Source: Aliagarivorans taiwanensis DSM 22990 (GTDB taxonomy: Bacteria; Pseudomonadota; Gammaproteobacteria; Enterobacterales; Celerinatantimonadaceae). Taken from it: a stretch of DNA of 64,000 nt. Within the stretch, counting starts at the first letter, position 1. Every line of letters starts with the position of its first letter. The notes beneath the pieces are model-generated. The model made no database searches. It saw only the letters and a list, made by a program, of their open reading frames with translations, and was not told the origin of the DNA. Location of the stretch: assembly GCF_000429505.1 (NCBI RefSeq), contig NZ_AUBZ01000001.1, forward strand, positions 186,001-250,000. The letters are read 5' to 3'. The translations under genes were made by a program, and so were the position numbers. Positions 38,220-47,560 of the stretch are shown here, one piece after another.

Positions 38220-38942
38220 CTAACGTTTAGCCAATCCTTTCCCGTTAAGGTAAGCGCGCATAAACGGCCGGGTCTCCTTGCTAAGTTTGGCACCGACCTG
38301 CTCAGACCAACCTTGCTGCTTGGTGTTGCTGCTGCGCGCTTGGTAATACTCTCGCATGGCTTGGTCATAACGCGCTACGCTGGCTTTGTCCAAGCTCTGG
38401 TAACTATCTTGATGAACCAGCACCTGTGGGCTTAGCCGCGGTTTTAACTCAGGATCTTGCGCCGGGTGGCCCAGACACAACCCAAACAGTATCGCACAGT
38501 GCTGCGGCAAACCCAGCAACTCATCGACTTGTTGTGGCGCATTACGCAGCCCGCCGATATACACCCCACCTAGCCCAAGTGACTCGGCCGCCAGCAAACA
38601 GTTTTGTGCCATAATCCCGGCATCGATGGCACCGATAAGGGTCAGCTCGGTAAAATCGCTCTGCACTTCGGAGTTAAACTGATGATGACGCTGGAAATCG
38701 ATACAGAACACCAAGAACTCCGCAGCGCTGGCCACATAGGCTTGATTGCCGGCAAGCTCGGCGAGTTTCGTGCGTTTATCACTATCGCTTACGCGGATGA
38801 TCGATACTGCCTGCAGCAGGCTGGATGATGAGGCGGCAATGCCGCTAGTGATAATGGCGTCGAGCATTTCAGCCTCGATGGCTTGCTCGGTGAACTGGCG
38901 AATGGAGCGATGCTGCTTGATGGTTTGGATAACCGGGGTCAT
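38220..38942 (-). CDS. nfsA: oxygen-insensitive NADPH nitroreductase NfsA
   Basis: The 240-residue protein aligns by eye with E. coli NfsA over its whole length: IKQHRSIRQFTEQAI (FMN phosphate site), AESLGLGGVYIGGLRN, LFGLCLGHPAQDPELKPRLS, LVHQDSYQSLDKA and the KETRPFMRAYL tail. It reduces nitroaromatics, quinones and chromate by two electrons with FMN and NADPH in the cytoplasm. It heads the apparent nfsA-lysE-alkA-ogt transcript. I see no SoxS/MarA box that I can defend in the short upstream region. Confidence 0.93.
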   Translation of the reverse strand: MTPVIQTIKQHRSIRQFTEQAIEAEMLDAIITSGIAASSSSLLQAVSIIRVSDSDKRTKLAELAGNQAYVASAAEFLVFCIDFQRHHQFNSEVQSDFTELTLIGAIDAGIMAQNCLLAAESLGLGGVYIGGLRNAPQQVDELLGLPQHCAILFGLCLGHPAQDPELKPRLSPQVLVHQDSYQSLDKASVARYDQAMREYYQARSSNTKQQGWSEQVGAKLSKETRPFMRAYLNGKGLAKR

Positions 38943-39021
38943 GAGTTATGGTCCTGAATCTAAGGAGCTTCAGTATACCCATGTGGCCACTTGAGCAGGC
39001 AAGAGTTTACCTTCCAAAACG

Positions 39022-39045
39022 AAAAAAGCCGCCCGATTGGGCGGC
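39022..39045 (-). terminator. terminator of pnp
   Basis: AAAAAAGCCGCCC GATT GGGCGGCT reads on the minus strand as a GC-rich 7-bp stem with four-base loop followed by TTTTTT. It lies 28 bases after the pnp stop and 80 bases before the nfsA start, so it isolates the two genes. Confidence 0.92.
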
Positions 39046-39073
39046 TCAATAGCAAAGGGCTTAAACCGACAGC

Positions 39074-41176
39074 TTATTCAGCCGCTGGTGCTTCGCCTTC
39101 TTTTGCTTCTTTGATGCTCAGACGTACACGACCTTGACGGTCAACTTCCAGCACCTTCACTTTCACGATGTCGCCAACTTTCAGGTAGTCAGATACGTTC
39201 TCAACGCGCTCTGCAGCGATTTGCGAGATGTGTACCAGACCATCTTTACCCGGCAGGATTTCAACGAAGGCACCGAAGTCAGCCAAACGTACCACTTTAC
39301 CGGTGTAGAACTGGCCAGCTTCAACTTCAGCAGTCAGCAGCTTGATACGCTCAATAGCGTCTTTCGCCTGCGCGCCGTCGGTGGCAGCAATCTTGACGGT
39401 ACCGTCGTCTTCGATCTCGATGGTAGTACCAGTCTCTTCAGTCAGAGAACGGATGGTTGCACCACCTTTACCGATAACGTCTTTGATCTTGTCAGTGCTG
39501 ATCTTGATGGTGTGAATGCGTGGCGCAAACTCAGAGATATCGTCACGAGAGGTAGCAATCGCTTCGTCCATCACACCCAGGATGTGCAGACGGGCACCGC
39601 GCGCTTGGCGCAGAGCGATTTCCATGATCTCTTTGGTGATACCTTCGATTTTGATATCCATTTGCAGCGCAGTAATACCGGTAGAAGAACCAGCCACTTT
39701 AAAGTCCATGTCGCCCAGGTGGTCTTCGTCACCCAAGATGTCAGACAGAACCACAAAGTTGTCGCCTTCTTTAACCAGACCCATCGCGATACCCGCAACA
39801 GAAGCCTTGGTTGGAACACCTGCGTCCATCAGTGCCAATGAGCTACCACAAACAGAAGCCATTGAGCTTGAACCGTTAGATTCAGTGATTTCCGATACCA
39901 CGCGAACGGTGTATGGGAACTCTTCAGCAGTAGGCATAACCGCCAACACGCCACGCTTGGCCAGACGACCGTGACCAATTTCACGACGCTTCGGCGAACC
40001 GATAAAGCCAGTCTCACCCACACAGTATGGAGGGAAGTTGTAGTGCAGCATGAAGCGCGAAGTTTGCAGACCGTTTAGGGTATCGATCATCTGTGCATCA
40101 CGCTCGGTACCCAGAGTACAAGTTACCAGAGCCTGAGTTTCACCACGGGTGAAGATAGAGCTACCGTGAGTACGTGGCAGTACGCCAGTTTGTACGTCTA
40201 GCGCGCGGATCATGTCTGGTTCGCGACCATCGATACGTGGCTCACCGGCGATAATGCGTGAGCGTACAACTGATTTTTCCAGCTTGCTCAGCTCATCGCT
40301 TACATCACCTGCGTCCAGCTCTTCGTCAGCTTCGGTTAGCTCGCTAACTACCGCTTTCTTGATTTCGCCTACTTGCTCGTAACGCGCAGCTTTGTCAGTG
40401 ATTTGGTAAGCTTCAGTCAGCTTGCCTTTCGCCAGACCAGCCACTTTCTCTTTCAGCTCAACGTTTACTGCAGGAGCTACCCAGTCCCAAGTTGGCTTGC
40501 CAGCTTCGGCTTTCAGCTCGTTGATCGCTTGGATAACAGTCTGAGATTGCTCGTGGCCGTAAACTACCGCGCCCAGCATTACGTCTTCAGACAGCAGCTC
40601 AGCTTCAGACTCAACCATCAGTACTGCGTTTTCAGTACCGGCTACCACCAAGTCAAGCTTGCTCTCTGGCAGCTCGTCGGTGGTTGGGTTAAGAATGTAG
40701 TTACCATCAACGTAACCTACGCGAGCAGCACCGATTGGACCGCTGAACGGAATACCTGAGAGGCTAAGCGCCGCAGAGGTACCGATTAGCGCAACGATGT
40801 CTGGACTAACTTGTGGGTTTACCGACACAACAGTGGCAATAACCTGAACTTCGTTAACAAAACCGTCTGGGAACAGTGGGCGGATTGGACGGTCGATAAG
40901 ACGTGCAATCAAAGTCTCTTCTTCGCTTGGACGGCCTTCACGTTTAAAGAAACCACCTGGGATTTTACCCGCAGCGTAGGTACGCTCTTGGTAGTTTACG
41001 GTGAGGGGGAAGAAATCTTGACCTGGGCTTGCTTCTTTCTTACCTACTACGGATACGAATACCGCAGTGTCATCCATGGTTACCATCACAGCGGCGGTTG
41101 CCTGACGGGCGATTGCGCCAGTCTCGATGGTCACGGTGTGCTCACCGTACTTAAACGTTTTTACGATAGGATTCAC
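39074..41176 (-). CDS. pnp: polyribonucleotide nucleotidyltransferase (PNPase)
   Basis: The 700-residue protein has two RNase PH domains (the second with [21 protein letters not shown] and the catalytic aspartates in [17 protein letters not shown]). A KH domain ([18 protein letters not shown], near residue 555) and an S1 domain ([27 protein letters not shown]) follow. It degrades RNA phosphorolytically and is a core part of the RNA degradosome. The start is GTG with AAAAGGAAATTCAA upstream. Unlike most gammaproteobacteria, no rpsO lies upstream. The N-terminus and S1 end are intact. Confidence 0.97.
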   Translation of the reverse strand: MNPIVKTFKYGEHTVTIETGAIARQATAAVMVTMDDTAVFVSVVGKKEASPGQDFFPLTVNYQERTYAAGKIPGGFFKREGRPSEEETLIARLIDRPIRPLFPDGFVNEVQVIATVVSVNPQVSPDIVALIGTSAALSLSGIPFSGPIGAARVGYVDGNYILNPTTDELPESKLDLVVAGTENAVLMVESEAELLSEDVMLGAVVYGHEQSQTVIQAINELKAEAGKPTWDWVAPAVNVELKEKVAGLAKGKLTEAYQITDKAARYEQVGEIKKAVVSELTEADEELDAGDVSDELSKLEKSVVRSRIIAGEPRIDGREPDMIRALDVQTGVLPRTHGSSIFTRGETQALVTCTLGTERDAQMIDTLNGLQTSRFMLHYNFPPYCVGETGFIGSPKRREIGHGRLAKRGVLAVMPTAEEFPYTVRVVSEITESNGSSSMASVCGSSLALMDAGVPTKASVAGIAMGLVKEGDNFVVLSDILGDEDHLGDMDFKVAGSSTGITALQMDIKIEGITKEIMEIALRQARGARLHILGVMDEAIATSRDDISEFAPRIHTIKISTDKIKDVIGKGGATIRSLTEETGTTIEIEDDGTVKIAATDGAQAKDAIERIKLLTAEVEAGQFYTGKVVRLADFGAFVEILPGKDGLVHISQIAAERVENVSDYLKVGDIVKVKVLEVDRQGRVRLSIKEAKEGEAPAAE

Positions 41177-41765
41177 TTGAATTTCCTTTTAAATTTTCTC
41201 TTCTTTAATGCGCGCACAAGTATAATGCAATGACCCTGCAAAAGATAATCTTTGTTATTACCCTTTGATGACTATCAGAGTTGTTCGTATTTTTGTTGAG
41301 CATTCGCGCTGAGTAACCTGCTATAGCTCGCGCTAACGGCAACTAACAAAGGACTCATTTTCCCCGTTGTTAGCCCTCATGAGATCCTAAAAACGGCCAA
41401 GTGAATCAGAGCCGTCAATGACAGAGTAAAGGCCGCTTAGCGGACCAAACTCAACGTTACAGACGTGCTACAAGCATCGACACCTCTTACGAGCCAGCCT
41501 ATACTGCTGGGCGTAGCCGCGCAGAGCGTTTGATTTTGTAAATTTTTATGATTGATACCAAGGTCTTAGGTTAAGCGCTTTGAGTATTTAGTTAAAACTA
41601 TGTAAACTTCCGCTGCTACTGGGCAACTGCCCTCCCAGCTACATCGACATGGAGTCACCGGGACTGGACACCTCAACAAGGTTTAGCCACGGCAACTTGG
41701 ACACACACGCCAAGCCCGCCACCAGCCCCTTTGCTCCCCCTAAGACCTAGGAACAGGAAAGAAGT
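41177..41765. other. long divergent intergenic region between pnp and isocitrate dehydrogenase
   Basis: This 589-base gap holds promoters for both genes but no convincing coding frame. A TATACT hexamer at 41217-41222 (minus strand) is a candidate -10 element for pnp. The 150 bases before the dehydrogenase are GC-richer and can fold: GGGCAACTGCCC near 41620 and CTTGG...CCAAG around 41697-41715 form short hairpins, so a structured leader is possible. A minus-strand stretch around 41395-41460 reads FGPLSGLYSVIDGSDSLGRF before a stop, but it lacks a start and is probably chance. rpsO is absent. Confidence 0.5.
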
Positions 41766-42773
41766 ATGTCAACTAGAAGGATCACCGTGATTCCCGGCGA
41801 CGGCATCGGCCCCAGCATCATCGAGAGCGCCGTAGCCATTCTTGATAAAGCCGGATGTAATTTCGAATACGACTACGCCCAGGCCGGTCTCTGCGCCCTC
41901 GAAGAAGAAGGCAACCTCCTCCCCGAACGTACCTTAGAGCTTATCGAACAAAACGGGATCACCCTGAAAGGCCCGCTAACCACCCCCGTTGGCACTGGCT
42001 TCACCTCGATTAACGTATCCCTGCGTAAGCAGTTCGACTTATACGGCAACGTACGTCCGGTTCGCTCGTTCAAGGGCACCAAGGCCCGCTACGAAGACAT
42101 CGACATTATCACTGTGCGCGAGAACACCGAGGGCATGTACTCCGGTGTTGGTCAAAAGCGCAGCGAATGCGGCGACAGCGCGGAAGCCATGAGCGTAATT
42201 ACTCGCGAAGGTGCCACCCGTATTGTGAAATTCGCCTACGAGCTAGCCCGCCGCGAAGGCCGCAAGAAAGTCACTGCGGTACACAAAGCCAACATCATGA
42301 AGTCCACCTCAGGCCTGTTCCTGGAAGTAGCGCGTGAAGTGGCCAAGCAATACCCTGATATTGAATCTGAAGAGATGATTGTCGATGCCTGCTGTATGAA
42401 CCTGGTCATGTACCCAGAGCGCTTCGATGTGATTGTCACCACCAACCTGTTTGGCGATATCCTGTCTGACTTGTGTGCCGGCTTGGTCGGTGGCTTGGGC
42501 ATGGCTCCGGGCGCCAATATCGGTGAGCGGGCAGCGATTTTTGAAGCGGTACACGGCAGCGCGCCGGATATCGCTGGTAAGAACATTGCCAACCCAACTT
42601 CCGTGATCCTGGCCAGTATCCAGATGCTGGAATACCTCGGTATGGAAGATAAAGCCAAGGCCATTCTGGACGCGGTGAAAGACGTGATTGCCACTGGCGA
42701 TCGCACCACCCGCGACTTAGGCGGCAGTGCCGGTACCGATGAGTTCACTCAGGCAATCCTAGAGCGCCTTTAA
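41766..42773 (+). CDS. NAD-dependent isocitrate dehydrogenase (isocitrate/isopropylmalate dehydrogenase family)
   Basis: The 335-residue enzyme has ITVIPGDGIGP at the N-terminus, substrate loop SINVSLRKQFDLYGNVRPVRS, VRENTEGMYSG, the conserved Lys/Asp sites (TAVHKANIMK, FDVIVTTNLFGDILSDLCAGLVGGLGMAPGANIG) and EAVHGSAPDIAGKNIANP. The short length and the loop SxNxxLRK are those of NAD-type isocitrate dehydrogenases rather than LeuB or the 416-residue NADP enzyme. It oxidatively decarboxylates isocitrate in the TCA cycle. The ribosome site is CAGGAAAGA. Homoisocitrate or tartrate specificity cannot be strictly excluded. It ends at a clear terminator. Confidence 0.88.
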   Translation: MSTRRITVIPGDGIGPSIIESAVAILDKAGCNFEYDYAQAGLCALEEEGNLLPERTLELIEQNGITLKGPLTTPVGTGFTSINVSLRKQFDLYGNVRPVRSFKGTKARYEDIDIITVRENTEGMYSGVGQKRSECGDSAEAMSVITREGATRIVKFAYELARREGRKKVTAVHKANIMKSTSGLFLEVAREVAKQYPDIESEEMIVDACCMNLVMYPERFDVIVTTNLFGDILSDLCAGLVGGLGMAPGANIGERAAIFEAVHGSAPDIAGKNIANPTSVILASIQMLEYLGMEDKAKAILDAVKDVIATGDRTTRDLGGSAGTDEFTQAILERL

Positions 42774-42791
42774 GTAACAGACACCGGCATC

Positions 42792-42819
42792 AAAGGGTCG
42801 CGACTGAGCGGCCCTTTTT
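42792..42819 (+). terminator. terminator of the isocitrate dehydrogenase gene
   Basis: AAAGGGTCGC GACTGA GCGGCCCTTT forms a 10-bp stem with one G-U pair, ending in TTTTT. It lies 18 bases past the stop codon on the plus strand. Confidence 0.9.
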
Positions 42820-42971
42820 ATTTCCACCTCTCGCCAATACCTTGATTGCACAAATAATCTGTGCAAATAAACGCCAATCAGCACAGCGCTTACAAATGCG
42901 TTGCGCAGTTCACAGTCTATCCCTCGATTAACCCGCAGAATGCTTGCAAAATCTTTCGCATGGAGTTCGTT

Positions 42972-43403
42972 ATGGGAATTTTAATCGGTGGCGTGGGTGG
43001 CGCCTTGCTGCTCGGTCTGTTTGCCATTCTCACCAAGGCCAGTGGCCTGCACGGATTGGGCAACTTCGCCTATTTGATTACCGTTGGCATCACCGTACTT
43101 GCTATCGGCCTTGTGGGAGCGCTCACGCAAGGCAGCCTAAGCGAGCAGTTCACGCTCAAAGGGATGGGGGTTGGCGTATTGGCCGCTGCCAGTTGGGCAG
43201 TGGCAATGCTGCTGATTACTATAGCGCTCACCCGCTTCGCCACGCCGGTCTCCGTGCTCACGCCAATCTTCAACACCAATACGCTAGTGGCAGTGCTCCT
43301 CGGTTTATGGGTGTTTGCGGAGTACAAGCAGGTGCAGATGGCACCTTTGTTATTAGGCGCGAGCCTGATTACCGTTGGCGGTATTTTGGTTTCGCGGGCT
43401 TAG
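42972..43403 (+). CDS. half-size EamA/DMT-type membrane protein
   Basis: From ATG 42972 (MGILIGGVGGALLLGL), six bases after GGAG, the product has 143 residues and about five hydrophobic helices. It contains FAILTKASGLHGLGNFAYLITVG, FATPVSVLTPIFNTNTLVAVLLGLWVFAEYKQ and the closing LLGASLITVGGILVSR. This is one EamA-type repeat of the drug/metabolite transporter superfamily. Full EamA transporters have two repeats, so this one would need to dimerise. The substrate is unknown. A longer frame starting upstream has no membrane or signal logic and is not used. Confidence 0.78.
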   Translation: MGILIGGVGGALLLGLFAILTKASGLHGLGNFAYLITVGITVLAIGLVGALTQGSLSEQFTLKGMGVGVLAAASWAVAMLLITIALTRFATPVSVLTPIFNTNTLVAVLLGLWVFAEYKQVQMAPLLLGASLITVGGILVSRA

Positions 43404-43472
43404 CTTAGAAAACTCTCGAAATGGGTCATCATTCCTTCGTGTTCTCGCCTCGCCCAATGAACATTGAGCTCG

Positions 43473-43507
43473 TCTGAATCCTGCATCTTGAGGTTGTTTG
43501 GGTATAT
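43473..43507. repeat. solo end of the MITE-like repeat family
   Basis: TCTGAATCCTGCATCTTGAG followed by GTTGTTTGGGTATAT closely matches the right end of the 263-bp element upstream of mltF. A shared CTCGCCT lies about 25 bases before GAATC in both places. No matching left end is seen in this 341-base intergenic gap (43404-43744), so it is a truncated or decayed copy. Further right, ATCACTT ... AAGTGAT (43670-43699) forms an inverted repeat just before the chemoreceptor gene and could be an operator. Confidence 0.65.
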
Positions 43508-43744
43508 ACGGGTGGTAGGGCGCTGTGTTACCACCTAGCGCTTCGGCGGCAAAATTGCTGTAGGCACTCGCCTATCGCAAGTGACTCATATGTCATTAAA
43601 ACGCTGAAAACATGGATAATTCAACCACACTAGATCCAGATCAATAGAACTATCAACTGACACCAAAGCATCACTTGACACTTCCCACCGCGAAGTGATG
43701 ATATTTTGACCTTTACGTTAGCCGCTCACGAAAGGACGCCACGA

Positions 43745-45292
43745 ATGGATAACGAGGTACGTTATGCCGATGACATCAGCTTGATCTCCACCACCGACCC
43801 GAAAAGCTACATCACCTACGCCAACCAACACTTCTGCGATGTATCTGGCTTCGCTAAGCAAGAGCTTGAGGGAGAAGCGCATAACATGGTGCGCCATGGC
43901 GATATGCCCAAGGCCGCCTTCAAGCAGCTCTGGGAGTATCTACACGCCGGTCAAAGCTGGATGGGCTTGGTGAAAAACCAATGCAAAGATAGCGGCCACT
44001 ATTGGGTTAGTGCCTTTGTCACGCCTATCAAAGATGCCGCTGGCAACATCATCGAGTACCAATCGGTGCGCAGCCGTCCAGAGCGTGAGCAAATCGACCG
44101 CGCAGGTGCCTGTTACCAAGACATTCAGCAGCAAAAACAGCCCAAGCAGCTACATCGCCCGCGCTTGAGTTACTCCCGGCTCAGCCAGCTATGCCTGCTG
44201 GCAATGCTCGCCCTTAGCGGCGCGCTTTTTGCGTTGCCCCAGCTCGCGATACTGCAGGCCTTAATCCCACTGTTTTGCTTGTGCGCTTTGGGCTTACTAT
44301 GGAAGCAGCGAGTGCGCATGAGCAAGCTGCGCGAGCTGGCCGAGCAGGCCTACAGCAACCGCTTAATGGAGCCGCTTTATAGCGGCCACTTTGACGAGTA
44401 CTCCCCCATCGAGCTGGCACTTCGGATGCGCCAAGCCGAACTTCGCGCAGTGGTGGCGCGCAGCAGCGAAACCTGCAACGACATCTTACTCAACGCCGAG
44501 CAAGAGCTTGCGCGCACCCAAGATATTCAGCAAAGTGCGCAAGCCCAGAGCAGCGAGACCGAACAGGTGGCAACGGCAGTTAATGAGATGAGTCACTCTT
44601 CGCAAGAGGTGGCTGAGCGCTGCGAGCAGAGTGCTCAACTAAGCCAGCGGGCCAACGAGGCCACCCACCAGGGTAGCCAGGCGATGCAGCACACCAACGA
44701 TGCGGTGCTGGCGCTGCATCAAGAGCTGAATCAGGCACAACAGGTAGTCGCCGCACTTGAGCAAAACAGCAAAGAGATTGAAACCATCGTTGAGGTGATC
44801 GGCAGTATCGCCGAGCAAACTAACCTACTGGCATTAAACGCCGCGATTGAAGCGGCGCGCGCCGGTGAGGCCGGTCGTGGCTTTGCAGTGGTCGCCGACG
44901 AGGTGCGGGCACTCTCAGTGAAAACCCATCAATCCACCGAACAGATCCACGATATCACCCGCGCTCTACAGGGCACGGCGACGCAGGCCATCGACAGCTT
45001 AACCAGCAGTGAGCAACGCTCCAATGACTGCTTAGACAGGGTCGCTGAAACCTCTAACAGCCTTGAGCAAGTTAATCAGCTGATCGCCGAGCTGAGCGAC
45101 ACCAGCTACCAGATCGCCACCGCTGCCAACGAGCAGGCCAAGGTGAGCCAAGCGGTGAACACGAACCTGCAAAGCATTAACCAACTGGCCGATCAGACCA
45201 ACGCCCATTGCGATGACTCGGTGAGCCACGTCTCAGAGCTGGTCGAGCAGTTACAAGCGCTGCGCCGCTTAGTCGAACAGTTCGCACGTTGA
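43745..45292 (+). CDS. PAS-domain methyl-accepting chemotaxis protein (Aer-like)
   Basis: Start at ATG 43745 ([15 protein letters not shown]), after AAAGGACGCC; 515 residues. The N-terminal cytoplasmic PAS domain ([30 protein letters not shown] ... [11 protein letters not shown]) resembles the Aer redox sensor. Two adjacent hydrophobic segments near residues 150-195 form the membrane hairpin, then a HAMP-like stretch and a signalling domain with [23 protein letters not shown] follow. It probably reports respiratory or redox state to the Che system. FAD binding is inferred from Aer. The hydrophobic hairpin lacks a periplasmic domain. A terminator follows. Confidence 0.92.
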   Translation: MDNEVRYADDISLISTTDPKSYITYANQHFCDVSGFAKQELEGEAHNMVRHGDMPKAAFKQLWEYLHAGQSWMGLVKNQCKDSGHYWVSAFVTPIKDAAGNIIEYQSVRSRPEREQIDRAGACYQDIQQQKQPKQLHRPRLSYSRLSQLCLLAMLALSGALFALPQLAILQALIPLFCLCALGLLWKQRVRMSKLRELAEQAYSNRLMEPLYSGHFDEYSPIELALRMRQAELRAVVARSSETCNDILLNAEQELARTQDIQQSAQAQSSETEQVATAVNEMSHSSQEVAERCEQSAQLSQRANEATHQGSQAMQHTNDAVLALHQELNQAQQVVAALEQNSKEIETIVEVIGSIAEQTNLLALNAAIEAARAGEAGRGFAVVADEVRALSVKTHQSTEQIHDITRALQGTATQAIDSLTSSEQRSNDCLDRVAETSNSLEQVNQLIAELSDTSYQIATAANEQAKVSQAVNTNLQSINQLADQTNAHCDDSVSHVSELVEQLQALRRLVEQFAR

Positions 45293-45311
45293 TCTGGCTG
45301 AGCAGAAACAC

Positions 45312-45337
45312 AAACAGCGACCCTTAGGTCGCTGTTT
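45312..45337 (+). terminator. terminator after the PAS chemoreceptor gene
   Basis: AAACAGCGACC CTTA GGTCGCTGTTT is a perfect 11-bp stem with a four-base loop, 20 bases after the stop. The T-tract is short (TTTGCTT). Confidence 0.78.
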
Positions 45338-45405
45338 GCTTATCGACGCGTTGACCGAGCGGAGGCTCAATACTCGGACCAATGCGTCAGATGATCGTGT
45401 GCTTG

Positions 45406-46158
45406 CTAGCCAGCTTTAGTAAAGCGGAAGGTTTGCAGCGCTTGCTCGCTGCCCTCGATAAAGGCGTAGGTATCAATCTTCCACACTTGGTTGCCCGCAA
45501 AGCTCAGCTCGATGCGCACATCGCTGCTAGCAATACCTTGGTATATGGTGGCGTCTACATCGGTCGGATAGAAGCTGATGCGCTGACCACCATCAATCGC
45601 TTCTCCTGCAAAGCTTACCACCACCTCGGTGGCCTGATTCACCAGCTGCAAGCTATGGCCCTGCTCAGGCGAGAAAGCGAAACTGGCGTTAAGCGCCAAG
45701 CCTTGCTCAGCAGTAATCGCGACCTCGGCGCTGGATAGCGAGCTTAATGTACCTTCAGCAGATACATTATCGATGCTACCGCTAATCGCCTTGTTTTGAA
45801 TATTGGCATGCCACTGGCCAACGAAGTTTTCCAACTCTTGCCACTGCTGAAGCTGCTGCTCGGTGTTACCACCACCGATGCTGGCGATAGCGGCGTCGCG
45901 GCTGGCGTTTTGCTCGCTGCTGCGGTGATGACGGAGATCTTCACTTGAGCCAGCCACGCCACCAGCCACACCACCAGCTACCGCGCCTTTTACTGCCAGT
46001 TCGGCGTCGCCGGTTAGTGCCCCCATGGTCATCCCTAACAAGGCGCCCCCCATTGCACCTTGCTTGGTCGCCGCATTGGGGTCTTCGCGATCGATGTTGG
46101 AACAGGCGCTTACGGCCAAGGTGAAGAGTACTGGGACAGTTAACGACTTGAAGCTCAT
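45406..46158 (-). CDS. glycine-zipper lipoprotein of unknown function
   Basis: From ATG 46158 (MSFKSLTVPVLFTLAVSAC) the product has 250 residues, with lipobox VSAC. A glycine-zipper segment follows (GAMGGALLGMTMGALTG and AVAGGVAGGVAGSS). The C-terminal part of about 130 residues looks beta-rich (QGHSLQLVNQATEVVVSFAG ... FRFTKAG). The zipper could insert into the outer membrane. I do not recognise the C-terminal domain. AGGTGATTCC precedes the ATG. It is convergent with the chemoreceptor gene and 77 bases beyond the LysR stop on the same strand. Confidence 0.75.
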   Translation of the reverse strand: MSFKSLTVPVLFTLAVSACSNIDREDPNAATKQGAMGGALLGMTMGALTGDAELAVKGAVAGGVAGGVAGSSEDLRHHRSSEQNASRDAAIASIGGGNTEQQLQQWQELENFVGQWHANIQNKAISGSIDNVSAEGTLSSLSSAEVAITAEQGLALNASFAFSPEQGHSLQLVNQATEVVVSFAGEAIDGGQRISFYPTDVDATIYQGIASSDVRIELSFAGNQVWKIDTYAFIEGSEQALQTFRFTKAG

Positions 46159-46235
46159 ATCAGGAATCACCTATCGATAATTAAACACGGGACACAGATT
46201 AGTGAGCATCCCTTAACAAGGCTAAGCAGCAGTGC

Positions 46236-47189
46236 TTATCTTGGTGATAAGTACTGCTTATCAAACTTATCCATCTGTTCAGTGAGTACCTCAGAGACAA
46301 GTGTGTGCAACCACTTCTTCACCGGGTTGTGTCGGTTACGTACATGGCAGTAGCTAAATGCTTCTATTTCATATGGCTGATCTGCGGAACAGATTGTCAT
46401 CGCTCGTAGTTGCGGACAGTGGTCGGCCGGAAACAGATTAGTATGTCCCATGTACATATCGCTGGATTGCACCACATCGGCCAACGCAGTAACAAACTCA
46501 GAACGAAAGCCAACTCGGTATTTCAGGTTACGTCGTTTCATCGCTTCCGCAACCATGATGTAGTCTTCATTCCAGTCTGGAATAATTAGCGAGGCAATCT
46601 CTAGGTCTTCCAAGTCTTCAAGCTCCACCTTGGCTTTGTTCAACGGGTGGTCTTGCCTGACAAACACCACTCCCCTGACCTTCACCAGCGGTTCGGTAAA
46701 CAAGGTTTTTGATGTACCGATATCGTAGTGAACACCTAACAGTACCGCGCCATTTTCCAGTTCAGCTAGCGTGGCGGTGTTCCAGCCCACCAGTTCAATG
46801 TTCGCCTTTGGCGCGGACTCACGGATCCGTTTGAATAAAATCCCTGCTCCGCCCGACATCATTACCGGAGATAGCGCAATCTTCAGGGTTTGTTCCAGGT
46901 TTGCTGGATCGAACTCAGCAGATTGGTTAAGTACTTCAGCCAAGCCAAGCAGGTGCGGCTCGATAGATTTGGCCAGACTCTCAGCAAACGGAGTGGGCCT
47001 GACACCACGTGGGACCTTCACAAACAACTCATCGTCGAAGTGATGGCGCAGTTTGACCAGCGCCTGGCTGATGGCTGGCTGGGATACCCGCAGGCGCTCG
47101 CTGGTTTTGCGCATATTCAGCTCTTGAGAGAGGATTAAAAAGGTTCTGAGCAAATTAAGGTCGAGGTTTTGATACAGGTCTTTGTTCAT
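46236..47189 (-). CDS. LysR family transcriptional regulator
   Basis: The 317-residue protein has the N-terminal winged helix (LNLLRTFLILSQELNMRKTSERLRVSQPAISQALVKLRHHF) and a two-lobed effector domain (LKIALSPVMMSGGAGILFKRI onward). It is divergent from the GH9 glycosidase gene across about 370 bases, the usual layout for a LysR regulator and its target, so control of the glycosidase is a fair inference. The effector is unknown. The helix-turn-helix and dimerisation helix are intact. Confidence 0.92.
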   Translation of the reverse strand: MNKDLYQNLDLNLLRTFLILSQELNMRKTSERLRVSQPAISQALVKLRHHFDDELFVKVPRGVRPTPFAESLAKSIEPHLLGLAEVLNQSAEFDPANLEQTLKIALSPVMMSGGAGILFKRIRESAPKANIELVGWNTATLAELENGAVLLGVHYDIGTSKTLFTEPLVKVRGVVFVRQDHPLNKAKVELEDLEDLEIASLIIPDWNEDYIMVAEAMKRRNLKYRVGFRSEFVTALADVVQSSDMYMGHTNLFPADHCPQLRAMTICSADQPYEIEAFSYCHVRNRHNPVKKWLHTLVSEVLTEQMDKFDKQYLSPR

Positions 47190-47560
47190 TGCAGGCAGTA
47201 TACGCGGCGAAGAGCTGCACCTATCTTAGCACTGCTTTGCTTGGGGAACTGTTCAAAGCCTTCGGTTTTGCGGGTTATTGCTTCTTCTTTATACTTCTCC
47301 TCCACACTCAGCCCATAACCCCCTTCAGTACAGGTCAGTAATGACTGACTTACCGTTTGGCGTAAATCTGTTTCACAGTTTTCAGCGATTCTCCCCGCAA
47401 CATGGAAATCTGTTTCATCCGCTTTCGTATAATTAATGTCGACTCTCAAAATAAATTAATTTGACTGGTTAAAATTCACCTTTGAGTGGGCATTATCCAA
47501 GCCATCCGATGGAGAATAGAAATCGGACTTGGATACAGTTCACGACACAAAGGAGTAGCT
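47190..47560. promoter_or_regulatory. divergent regulatory region between LysR and GH9 genes
   Basis: The 371 bases between the two divergent starts turn AT-rich near 47425-47475. Two ATTAAT motifs at about 47432 and 47455 flank GTCGACTCTCAAAATAA, and several T-N11-A spacings typical of LysR sites occur, though none stands out. A frame on the minus strand (47186-47449) begins at a TTG without a ribosome site and is not believed. The GH9 ribosome site is AAAGGAGTAGCT. Confidence 0.45.

Noticed and set aside
39134-39841. Long plus-strand frame opposite pnp
   Set aside because: Antisense shadow of a highly biased coding gene; no start context or family.
41395-41460. Minus-strand stretch reading FGPLSGLYSVIDGSDSLGRF before a stop
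   Set aside because: Only about 25 open codons, no start, no recognised homologue; could be a gene remnant but cannot be supported.
47186-47449. 87-residue minus-strand frame between LysR and GH9
   Set aside because: Begins at TTG without a ribosome site and runs into the LysR start; occupies a regulatory region.
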